From JAVVUQ01 sp036653075 (GTDB taxonomy: Bacteria > Bacillota > Clostridia > Christensenellales > CAG-314), in the NCBI GenBank assembly GCA_036653075.1, contig JAVVUQ010000020.1:1-22336 (forward strand): a DNA stretch of 22,336 nucleotides, in the 5' to 3' direction. The position numbers and the translations under genes are program-made. Within the stretch, counting starts at the first letter, position 1; each line of letters opens with the position of its first letter. The notes under the pieces are model-generated. The model ran no database searches and was not told where the DNA came from. It saw only the letters and a list, made by a program, of their open reading frames with translations. Positions 15,677 to 22,336 of this stretch are shown piece after piece.

Positions 15677-16855
15677 ATGACAGATAAAAAAAGATATTTT
15701 ACATCAGAGAGTGTAACGGAAGGGCATCCAGATAAAATGTGCGACCAAATAAGTGACGCTGTATTAGATGCAATCATTTCCAAAGATCCGCAAGCGAGAG
15801 TGGGGTGTGAAACGGCAGCGTGTACGGGATTAGTATTAGTTATGGGAGAAATAACGACTAATTGTTATGTAGATATACCATCGATTGTACGAGCGACGAT
15901 AGAAAAGATAGGATATGACAGAGCGAAATATGGATTTGATGCGTCCACGTGCGGAATAATAACATCTTTGCACGACCAAAGTTCAGATATAGCGTTAGGC
16001 GTAGATAATTCTTTAGAAAAAAAGAGTGGTGGCGATACTTATGACCAATTTGGCGCTGGGGATCAAGGAATGATGTTTGGATATGCTTGTGACGAGACGC
16101 CTGAATTAATGCCATTAGCGATAATGTTAGCGCATAAATTAGCGAAACGTTTGTCAGATGTTCGTAAAGACGGAACGTTATTATATTTGCGACCAGACGG
16201 AAAAAGTCAAGTAACAGTAGAGTATGATGGAGATACGCCTGTTAGAGTAGATACAGTTATAGTTTCGGCGCAACACGCGCCTGAAATAGAGCAAAGTGTT
16301 ATACGTAATGACATAATGGAGAAGGTTATCGAAGCGGTAATACCATCGAAATATCTTGATAAAGACACAAAATACTATGTTAATCCAACGGGGCAGTTTG
16401 TATTAGGCGGACCTATGGCAGATAGCGGATTAACTGGCAGAAAAATTATAGTAGACACATATGGTGGATATTGCGCTCATGGCGGAGGTTGTTTTTCGGG
16501 AAAAGATCCAACAAAGGTAGACCGTTCAGCGACGTATATGGCTCGTTATATCTGCAAAAACATAGTAGCGGCAAAGCTTGCGAAAAAAATTGAATTAGAA
16601 ATCTCATATGCAATAGGAATCGCAAATCCAACGAGTTTAACAGTGAATACGTTTGGCACAGGCGTAATTGATGATAATAGTATGATAAAACTAATACGTA
16701 AACACTTTGATTTAAGGCCAGCGTCAATAATAGAGAAGTTAAATTTACGTCGACCTATATATGAAGCGACAGCAGCGTACGGACATTTTGGCAGAGAAGA
16801 ATTTTCGTGGGAGCAAACGGATATGGCTGAAACGCTAAAAAACAGTATTAAATAA
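15677..16855 (+). CDS. metK: S-adenosylmethionine synthetase
   Basis: MetK makes S-adenosylmethionine from methionine and ATP in the cytoplasm. The 392 residues are the normal length. Signatures are FTSESVTEGHPDK (8-20, ATP-site His17), GAGDQG (126-131) and the phosphate-binding region HGGGCFSGKDPTKVDRS (about 267-283). Catalytic Lys and Asp residues are intact. The start is fixed by AGGAGGAATAT directly upstream. It appears monocistronic; a scaffold gap follows 42 bases after the stop, so a downstream partner cannot be excluded. Expression is controlled by the upstream SAM-I riboswitch. Confidence 0.98.
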   Translation: MTDKKRYFTSESVTEGHPDKMCDQISDAVLDAIISKDPQARVGCETAACTGLVLVMGEITTNCYVDIPSIVRATIEKIGYDRAKYGFDASTCGIITSLHDQSSDIALGVDNSLEKKSGGDTYDQFGAGDQGMMFGYACDETPELMPLAIMLAHKLAKRLSDVRKDGTLLYLRPDGKSQVTVEYDGDTPVRVDTVIVSAQHAPEIEQSVIRNDIMEKVIEAVIPSKYLDKDTKYYVNPTGQFVLGGPMADSGLTGRKIIVDTYGGYCAHGGGCFSGKDPTKVDRSATYMARYICKNIVAAKLAKKIELEISYAIGIANPTSLTVNTFGTGVIDDNSMIKLIRKHFDLRPASIIEKLNLRRPIYEATAAYGHFGREEFSWEQTDMAETLKNSIK

Positions 16856-16897
16856 ACATAAAGATAACAATTAAATCGCAATAAATATTTAAAATAA

Positions 16898-16997
16898 NNN
16901 NNNNNNNNNNNNNNNNNNNNNNNNNNNNNNNNNNNNNNNNNNNNNNNNNNNNNNNNNNNNNNNNNNNNNNNNNNNNNNNNNNNNNNNNNNNNNNNNN
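16898..16997. other. Assembly gap, 100 N
   Basis: Exactly 100 N between metK and the peptidase gene. This is a common placeholder length, so the true distance is unknown and a small gene, a terminator or the next promoter could be missing. Confidence 0.95.
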
Positions 16998-17012
16998 TTA
17001 AAACATAAAAAA

Positions 17013-17027
17013 GTGCGATTATCGCAC
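17013..17027. promoter_or_regulatory. Perfect inverted repeat before the M42 peptidase gene
   Basis: GTGCGA-TTA-TCGCAC lies 14 bases before the AAAGGAG site. Read on the minus strand it is followed by six T, like a short terminator, but no minus-strand gene is present to end. It could also be an operator or a leader hairpin. The gap upstream hides its context. Confidence 0.45.
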
Positions 17028-17052
17028 ATAATATACAATAAAGGAGAATAAT

Positions 17053-18096
17053 ATGATAAATTTAGATAGTTATACCGATTATTTAAAAAGCGCTTTAGCG
17101 GCAGTACTAAGCAAGCATAGTCCAACGGGATATTATACAAGGGTTATGCCTCTAATAAAGGAGTATGCAAACGAATTGGGCGCAGGTTTTTATTTAACAA
17201 ATAAAGGATGCGCAGTGTTGAGTGTAAAAGGAGAAGATTCAGCAAAAGTAGTTGCATTATCAGCGCATTGCGACACATTAGGCGCAATGGTGCGTAGTAT
17301 AAGCGATGGTGGAGAAATAGCGTTTACGAAGGTAGGAGGGCCGTTGTTATCCACTTTAGATGGAGAATACTGCACATTAATTACACGTGAAGAAAAGGAA
17401 ATCACAGGGACATTTCTGTCAAAGAGTCCATCTGTGCACGTGTACGATGATAGCGCAACTCGAACGCACAACGAAACTGATATGTACGTACGATTAGATA
17501 CAATTGCAAAAACAGCTGAAGAACTACGAGAGTTGGGCGTAGAAAACGGTAATTATATATGCATAGACACAAAAACACAATTTACAGAAAGCGGACACGT
17601 AAAATCAAGATTTTTAGATGATAAAGCGAGCGTAGCGGCTATTTTAACAGTTTTAAAATACCTAAAAGATAATGATTTAAAGCCAAAATACGATACCAAG
17701 ATAATATTTACAGTGTACGAAGAAGTAGGACACGGAGCAAGTTGGTTGCCAGAGGGCATATCTGAAATGGTAGCGGTTGATATGGGTTGCGTAGGTTTAG
17801 ATTTATTATGCACGGAACAAAATGTATCAATATGCGTAAAAGATAGTACAGGGCCATACGATTACGCATTGACGAACAAATTAATACATTTAGCTAAAGA
17901 AAATGGGATATCATACGCAGCAGATATATATCCACACTATGGATCAGATATAGGGGCAGCGAGAGAGGCGGGATACGACATAAAAGGCGCGCTAATCGGC
18001 ACAGGCGTACAAGCGTCGCACGGAATGGAACGCACGCACTTAGACGGACTGAAAAACACAATGGCGCTAATAATAGCATATTTAACAAACGATTAA
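17053..18096 (+). CDS. M42-family metal-dependent aminopeptidase
   Basis: This is a cytoplasmic dimetal peptidase (glutamyl-aminopeptidase/deblocking type; relatives form large tetrahedral assemblies). The 347 residues are normal. Metal ligands and catalytic residues are in the family order: His72 (SAHCDT), Asp189 (FLDDKAS), Glu223-Glu224 (YEEVGHG, catalytic base and ligand), Asp243 (AVDMG) and His323 (ASHGMERTH). The YGSDIGAAREAG block near 296-307 is also typical. The start is supported by AAAGGAG. Substrate preference cannot be read off; older records may call such proteins cellulase or endoglucanase M. It could trim peptides brought in by Opp, but it is a separate transcription unit with its own terminator. 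Confidence 0.95.
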   Translation: MINLDSYTDYLKSALAAVLSKHSPTGYYTRVMPLIKEYANELGAGFYLTNKGCAVLSVKGEDSAKVVALSAHCDTLGAMVRSISDGGEIAFTKVGGPLLSTLDGEYCTLITREEKEITGTFLSKSPSVHVYDDSATRTHNETDMYVRLDTIAKTAEELRELGVENGNYICIDTKTQFTESGHVKSRFLDDKASVAAILTVLKYLKDNDLKPKYDTKIIFTVYEEVGHGASWLPEGISEMVAVDMGCVGLDLLCTEQNVSICVKDSTGPYDYALTNKLIHLAKENGISYAADIYPHYGSDIGAAREAGYDIKGALIGTGVQASHGMERTHLDGLKNTMALIIAYLTND

Positions 18097-18113
18097 AAAC
18101 ACATAACAATTAC

Positions 18114-18194
18114 AAATTGCAAAGCAGATAATACAAATTGCAAAGCAGATAACATAAATTGCAAAGCAGATAATACAAATTGCAAAGCGTGTAA
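18114..18194. repeat. 21-bp tandem repeat, four copies
   Basis: AAATTGCAAAGCAGATAA begins at 18114, 18135, 18156 and 18177, an exact 21-bp spacing; the fourth copy diverges after GCAAAGC. It begins 17 bases after the peptidase stop and lies before that gene's terminator, so it would be transcribed in the 3' UTR. Confidence 0.9.
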
Positions 18195-18250
18195 TAAATC
18201 ATAAATCAAAATTTAAACGATGTTTATAGTAATTTAATATAATGTACAAT

Positions 18251-18281
18251 AAAAAGGCGGACAAATACGTTCGCCTTTTTT
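18251..18281 (+). terminator. Rho-independent terminator of the M42 peptidase gene
   Basis: AAAAAGGCGGAC (18251-18262) pairs with GTTCGCCTTTTT (18269-18280) around a six-base loop, followed by one more T. The stem is symmetric in A/T, so it could also work for minus-strand transcription. Confidence 0.9.
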
Positions 18282-18348
18282 ATTGGCAGTAGCAAAACAT
18301 AAAAGATAGAGTAAGAAACTAAAAAATAAATAAATAAAAATATATAAA

Positions 18349-18474
18349 AATCGAAATAAATCGAAATAAAAATAAATAAAAAGCGAATAAAATAGAAATA
18401 AATCGAATAAAATCGAATAAAATCGAAATAAATCGAATAAAATCGAATAAAAAGCGAAATAAAAGCGAAATAAA
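18349..18474. repeat. 10-bp periodic A-rich repeat
   Basis: The unit AATCGAATAA and variants recur with CG steps at 18352, 18362, 18384, 18404, 18414, 18424, 18434, 18444, 18455 and 18466, almost all 10-11 bp apart or a multiple of that. A-tracts therefore recur once per helical turn, as in intrinsically curved DNA. There are long minus-strand reading frames here, but they are Phe/Ile/Tyr-only low-complexity and not genes. Confidence 0.85.
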
Positions 18475-18613
18475 GAATATTATAAAAAACGAACAAATAA
18501 TATAAAAAAACAAATATTATTTAATTAATTTTGTCGTTTGGCAAAAATAATTTTCGTATAATGTTATCTTATTGTTTATTATGAAATAATTATAATATAT
18601 TTATTAAAATTAG

Positions 18614-18642
18614 TTGACAAATCTTGATATTATTGGTAATAT
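18614..18642 (+). promoter_or_regulatory. Orphan promoter in a geneless region
   Basis: TTGACA (18614-18619), a 17-bp spacer and TAATAT (18637-18642), preceded by TGG (extended -10). The start is expected near 18649. No convincing gene follows until the prepilin gene at 19721, so the product is either a non-coding RNA or a leader of about 1,070 nt. Confidence 0.6.
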
Positions 18643-19060
18643 TAATATAGAAGTATCAATTTACTATTAGGCAACATAGGGGTAAAAGTGTGTCAAAGGT
18701 ATTATGATACCATATTACATAGGAGGGCATGCAAAGGGTATATTATTATATTATAAATCGCATATTGAAGTATTAAGAACTTATAAAATAAGCGAATGTT
18801 GTAATCATTTGTTTACTGATTTAGTTACTATGACATAAGCGACAAGGTTGCAATGCGAATAGGTAATCAATTAAGTTTTTATACGAATAGGGTCTATCGA
18901 TTAAATGAATTAACTAAAGTGTAATATTTAGTTATAAAACAATGATTTAGAATTATATTTGTTAAATCAAGACAAAATGATATTAATTTATGATTGTTTG
19001 ACGAATCAAAGAGGAGTTATTGTTTAAGTTTATTAATCGTGCGAATGCAGTTTTTTACAG

Positions 19061-19092
19061 TTACGCTAAAAAAATATATTATTGTAGCGTAA
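19061..19092. repeat. Inverted repeat TTACGCTA...TAGCGTAA
   Basis: Two perfect 8-bp arms (19061-19068 and 19085-19092) flank a 16-base AT loop starting with A7. No T-run follows on the plus strand. It could be an operator, an RNA hairpin or a chance element. Confidence 0.5.
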
Positions 19093-19367
19093 AATTCTTA
19101 CTTAATATTACAGTTGCAAAAAGTAAATTTGTCATATCGTGATTTTGCTATACATAGTAAATACGTATAAGGCAAAATTTGGTGTAATTATTTAATTTTA
19201 TTAATTAATAAAATAATTAAGATATATTAAAATATACATCTATTTTGTTATACGCAAAAAATAAAAATGAAAATAGTTATAGTATTATAGGATATACATA
19301 TTATTTTTACGATTAAGGTTAACAATAGGCAAAAAAGGTATTAAAATTCACATTGATTAAATAGAGA

Positions 19368-19417
19368 GGCTGCTATTTGAGCAACGAGTGAAATTGCGCA
19401 TTGGGTGACCGCAAGCC
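19368..19417 (+). ncRNA. Possible small structured RNA element upstream of the prepilin gene
   Basis: This is a GC-rich island in very AT-rich sequence. GGCT (19368-19371) can pair with AGCC (19414-19417), enclosing GCT-ATTTG-AGC (19372-19382) and TGCG...CGCA (19395-19398 with 19410-19413). The result is a small three-way junction. It matches no riboswitch consensus I know. The stems are short, so this is a suggestion only. Confidence 0.3.
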
Positions 19418-19720
19418 ATTAATATATGACAACATAATATCAAGTAGAAAAAATTTTCCAATTCAAAAAGATAAAAGTATTTATAAAGTATTTATAAGTA
19501 CAAGCTTAAAACAACAAAAAATTCTATAAATAAAATGATTATGAAAAATAAAATTTTCAAGACATTCAAATAGCATCACTCAACGAATTTGCAATGCAAA
19601 ATATACAAACAAGTCGAAAAATTTGAAAAGTGATAAAAAGTTTGAAATGAAAGAAAAAAAAAGAATTGGGGTATACAAACGAATGCTTATGGCTTAAAAA
19701 CAAATGCATTGGAGGATAAA

Positions 19721-21289
19721 ATGAAATTTAAAAAGAAGGGTTTTACGTTAGTAGAATTAATGATCGTCATTGTAATTATTGGAATACTTGCCGCTGTCAT
19801 TATTCCAACAGTAACTAACGCAATAGAAAAAGCAAAAATAGCGGCTGATAAATCTGATTTACATAATATGAATATGATCATTGAACAGTATAAAATTGAA
19901 GAAAATCTTTCCGCAGTAGATATTCACGTGGCGTACAGCGCTTTAGTAGGCGATAAACAGTACGACTTAAAATCTACGGCAAAAGATTCAAGCTATTGGT
20001 TCAACGAAAATACACAAAAAATAGAGTATTATAACACGAAAGACGTAATAACTAAAAGTATTAAAAATAGTGGCAAATTAAATAATACCTACGCAGCAGC
20101 AGAAACAGACCTAAGAGATGAAGTTGGCAAAATTGCACACGATACGAATTTAATCTATATCGACCAAGATGATTCAAATCTATCCAACGCAATCAATGGT
20201 ATACGCAACCACGCAGGCACAGGCAAAAATTTTAATGAATTTTTGACTTTACTTGATAAAGAAGATGCTAAAGTAAAAGCAATCATTAATGACAATTTTA
20301 ATCCATCAACCACAATTTATGTTTCAAATATCGAGATGCGTGTAACAAATGATACAAACTATAATATAGTGTTTGCATTAGGTATTAAAAAAATTCCACA
20401 ATCTCCTTACTCTAAAGACGGAAATTCTAACGATATAAAATTGATTAAAGCAGATAAATCTCCTAAGGATATAAATTTACCTGGTACAGTACGCTATGTT
20501 GCAACAGGCGCTTTTAATAAGTTTATTTCAACTACGGAAGGAACAGGCGTTGGACTTAACGTAATTTCAAAACGAATTCTTTTTGATAATGGCAGTATGT
20601 CAGCTTATATGGAAAAACATATCAAAAGTGAATCTGTCATTGACAAAGGCGCAATTCCAGAGTTAAAATATAATCCTGATTCTGGTTACACTCAATTAGA
20701 ACAATGGATAATGACTAATGGTAAGTTATCTATTACATCGACAAATACAGGTATCGATCTGAATAAATGGACACTTGATAAAAACGCTACAATAGGGTAT
20801 TTAATATTTTCGCCACAAGTGCTTAAATTAAATGAATTTGGAAATTTAAATGATATCATGATTGACAGTTCACGAATCATTCGCACTACGGGCAAATATT
20901 CCACATTAGAATATTCGCTTATGGCATATGACAAAAGAGGCAATGTAATTAAATATATCGACAACATCGGCTGCATTAGAGATATTTATGAAACAGTAAC
21001 AACAACAGAAATAAATTTTACATTACCTAAATTGGCAAATTTAATTGTGGCTGGAGAAACACCTTTTTCAAAGATTTATGTTACTTGTACTAACAATGGA
21101 ACAGCAATTACTGGATTAACAGTCACTGTTGGAAACGATGGAATAGTTAAAATAACGGGTCTTACAGCATGCAGTAAAGTCAATGTTTCTATTTATTATA
21201 CGGTGTTAGCTAAAGATGAAACGACTAATGTTTTAACTGATGACATTAAATTATTTGAAAAAGTAATTACTTTGAAATCAGGAACTTAA
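19721..21289 (+). CDS. Large type IV prepilin-like protein
   Basis: The 522-residue protein has a class III prepilin signal: KFKKKG then FTLVELMIVIVIIGILAA. Cleavage is expected after Gly7, and Glu12 is the conserved Glu5 of the mature protein. The hydrophobic helix (8-31) anchors it in the membrane or packs in a pilus core. The rest is a large, mostly beta, extracellular region with few cysteines. The last 90 residues look Ig-like or fibronectin-like (TCTNNGTAITGLTVTVGNDG). Typical major pilins have 120-200 residues, so this may be an adhesin-bearing minor pilin or pseudopilin. The start at 19721 follows TTGGAGG; an in-frame TTG at 19709 is part of that ribosome site. No prepilin peptidase, pilus ATPase or platform gene is in the window. 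Confidence 0.88.
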   Translation: MKFKKKGFTLVELMIVIVIIGILAAVIIPTVTNAIEKAKIAADKSDLHNMNMIIEQYKIEENLSAVDIHVAYSALVGDKQYDLKSTAKDSSYWFNENTQKIEYYNTKDVITKSIKNSGKLNNTYAAAETDLRDEVGKIAHDTNLIYIDQDDSNLSNAINGIRNHAGTGKNFNEFLTLLDKEDAKVKAIINDNFNPSTTIYVSNIEMRVTNDTNYNIVFALGIKKIPQSPYSKDGNSNDIKLIKADKSPKDINLPGTVRYVATGAFNKFISTTEGTGVGLNVISKRILFDNGSMSAYMEKHIKSESVIDKGAIPELKYNPDSGYTQLEQWIMTNGKLSITSTNTGIDLNKWTLDKNATIGYLIFSPQVLKLNEFGNLNDIMIDSSRIIRTTGKYSTLEYSLMAYDKRGNVIKYIDNIGCIRDIYETVTTTEINFTLPKLANLIVAGETPFSKIYVTCTNNGTAITGLTVTVGNDGIVKITGLTACSKVNVSIYYTVLAKDETTNVLTDDIKLFEKVITLKSGT

Positions 21290-21372
21290 AAACTAAAAAT
21301 AAAATGATTATTTACGCATTTAAATAACAAAAACCAAAATTAAAAATGAATAAAACAATTAAAAAATGAATA

Positions 21373-21697
21373 AATAATTTAATTAAATGAATGAGAAAAA
21401 TGAATAAAAAACTAATAAATGTATGAATAATTTAATTAAATGAATGAAAAAACTAATAAAAAACTAATAAATGTATGAATAATTTAATTAAATGAATAAG
21501 AAAACTAATAAAAAACTAATAAATGTATAAATAATTTAATTAAATGAATAAGAAAATGAATAAAAACAAAAATAAGTACAAAAAACAAATAAAATTAAAA
21601 AAATGAATGAAAAACTAATAAATGTACAAAAAATAAATTAATTTAATAAAATCGCATACAAAAATTGAAAATGTATAAATAATTTAATTAAATGAAT
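21373..21697. repeat. 52-bp tandem repeat with palindromic core
   Basis: The 20-mer AATAATTTAATTAAATGAAT begins at 21373, 21426, 21478, 21530 and 21678. The first four are 52-53 bp apart and the last is isolated by more degenerate sequence. The core contains the palindrome TTTAATTAAA, and ACTAATAAATGTAT fills much of the spacer. The array separates the prepilin gene from the lipoprotein gene. I see no terminator in 21290-21776. Confidence 0.85.
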
Positions 21698-21776
21698 GAA
21701 CAAAACAATTTTTCACTGTAAATATAATATATAATTTATTGTATATTATAAATATAAAATTATGAAGGAGAAAATT

Positions 21777-22336
21777 ATGAAAAAAAATAGTATAATACTT
21801 ATAAGCATACTTTTATTGGTTTGCTTAGTGTTTACCGCTGGATGCGCTCTTGATTTGTCGACAGTTGAATACATTCAAATCTCAAACGCTCCTAAAACAA
21901 CATATGTACAAAAAGAAACAATTGATTTAACTCAATTTACAATTACAGTAAAATTAAATGGAAATACTACACTGCAAACATTCAACTATGCTCCAGGTTT
22001 ATTTGAAATCAAGGGTTTTTCTACAGTAAACATTGGCGCATTTAAAGCAATCATTACCTATCAAGGTGTGAGCGCTGTATTTGATTATGAAGTTGTTTCA
22101 GCTACCGCTACAAAATTTGCAGGCGGAACAGGAACAAACGCAGATCCTTATTTAATTTCAAATGCAAAACATTGGAACGATATCGACGCTGAATTAACAG
22201 CAACTACAACTACAACAAGTGTAAATAATGAAACAAGTGCAGCTGCTGGTACAACTACAGCATCTTCAGATGATACAAATTATAATATTTTAACAACTAC
22301 AATAACAACAGCTGAAAAAATTACAACAATTATAAC
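21777..22336 (+). CDS. Surface lipoprotein with Ig-like domain, cut off by the window end
   Basis: The 186 visible residues have no stop before the window end. The signal peptide ends in FTAGC with lipidated Cys23. Residues about 30-107 resemble a group 3 bacterial Ig-like domain (SNAPKTTYVQKETIDLTQF, later a Gly-x-Phe-x-Ala-x-x-Tyr strand). Next comes GGTGTNADPYLIS (about 117-129). This motif commonly precedes repeat or beta-helix regions in surface proteins of Gram-positive gut bacteria. A Thr-rich stretch follows. AAGGAG seven bases before the ATG supports the start. It is probably a cell-surface adhesin or glycan-binding protein. It is co-oriented with the prepilin gene but 487 bp away across a repeat array. 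Confidence 0.85.
   Translation, partial: MKKNSIILISILLLVCLVFTAGCALDLSTVEYIQISNAPKTTYVQKETIDLTQFTITVKLNGNTTLQTFNYAPGLFEIKGFSTVNIGAFKAIITYQGVSAVFDYEVVSATATKFAGGTGTNADPYLISNAKHWNDIDAELTATTTTTSVNNETSAAAGTTTASSDDTNYNILTTTITTAEKITTII

Larger units (their letters stand above)
18643..19720 (+). other. Geneless 1.1 kb with inverted repeats, possible ncRNA or long leader
   Basis: No reading frame here has both a start and a well-placed ribosome site. There are several small hairpins, for example GGTAT-TATG-ATACC at 18698-18711 and TTTGCA-A-TGCAAA at 19588-19600. The word CGAATAGG occurs at 18856 and 18884. An AGGAGGG at 18721 is one base from an ATG with only a 15-codon frame. The sequence is less monotonous than the repeat arrays on either side. 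A decayed gene is an alternative explanation. Confidence 0.4.

Noticed and set aside
17007..17027. Minus-strand terminator
   Set aside because: The hairpin has a T-run on the minus strand, but no minus-strand gene lies upstream of it in that direction.
18224..18513. Two minus-strand frames of 90 and 64 codons
   Set aside because: They are products of the 10-bp repeat (Phe-Ile-Arg-Phe type) and have no ribosome site.
18721..18775. AGGAGGG followed by ATG
   Set aside because: Only one base separates the site from the ATG, and the frame ends after about 15 codons.
19020..19142. TTG-started 40-codon frame after GAGGAG
   Set aside because: The ribosome site is only three bases from the TTG, the codon is rare as a start and no family resemblance is seen. 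It may be a gene remnant, but support is too weak.
19394..19415. T-box-like string GGGTGACCGC
   Set aside because: The T-box consensus needs GGTGGTACCGCG-type sequence, a stem I and an amino-acid related gene downstream; none of these is present.
19709..19720. TTG start adding four residues to the prepilin
   Set aside because: The TTG is part of the TTGGAGG ribosome site; the ATG at 19721 has correct spacing and gives a typical prepilin leader.

Overview
The window looks like a piece of an uncultured, AT-rich Gram-positive (Firmicutes/Clostridia-type) genome recovered as a scaffold: it holds a 10-N and a 100-N gap. Evidence for this placement is strong AGGAGG-type ribosome sites, TTGACA-17-TATAAT promoters (often with an extended -10 TGn), an S-box SAM riboswitch, lipobox-anchored lipoproteins and a Gram-positive style opp operon. 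TGA is used as a stop (oppD) and tryptophan is TGG, so the standard code applies. The exact lineage cannot be fixed from the sequence; an uncultured Clostridia order is my best guess.

Layout. 1-428: geneless AT-rich repeats. 429-2146: two minus-strand genes, ung (uracil-DNA glycosylase) and an unrecognised 234-residue protein, separated by a 38-bp tandem repeat array. 2147-3912: a consensus promoter and three tandem promoter-like repeats, then recF and an overlapping gene for a two-helix membrane protein. 3913-4550: non-coding, with two similar promoters. 4551-13817: a six-gene operon, a four-helix membrane protein followed by oppA-oppB-oppC-oppD-oppF, ending at a terminator. 14091-14865: two small single-helix membrane proteins, one acidic and one with a zinc ribbon. 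15358-16855: promoter, SAM-I riboswitch, terminator and metK. 17053-18096: an M42-family aminopeptidase. 18097-19720: 1.6 kb without a convincing gene, holding two repeat arrays, a terminator, an orphan promoter and several inverted repeats. 19721-end: a large type IV prepilin-like protein and the start of a lipoprotein with an Ig-like domain.

How the parts relate. The opp genes encode a complete oligopeptide importer (lipoprotein receptor, two permeases, two ATPases). Receptor OppA and permease OppC each carry an extra block of about 320-335 residues on the outer face, the most unusual protein feature here. The M42 aminopeptidase could process imported peptides, but it is not in the opp operon. 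metK makes S-adenosylmethionine and is feedback-controlled by the SAM riboswitch in its leader. The prepilin and the lipoprotein are both surface proteins; no pilus assembly genes are in the window.

At the DNA level, nearly every longer intergenic region holds its own unrelated tandem array (43/18, 38, 35, 64, 33, 21, 10 and 52 bp units). Some carry promoter boxes, and one keeps nearly exact helical phase. I found no tRNA, rRNA, CRISPR array, insertion sequence or phage gene.
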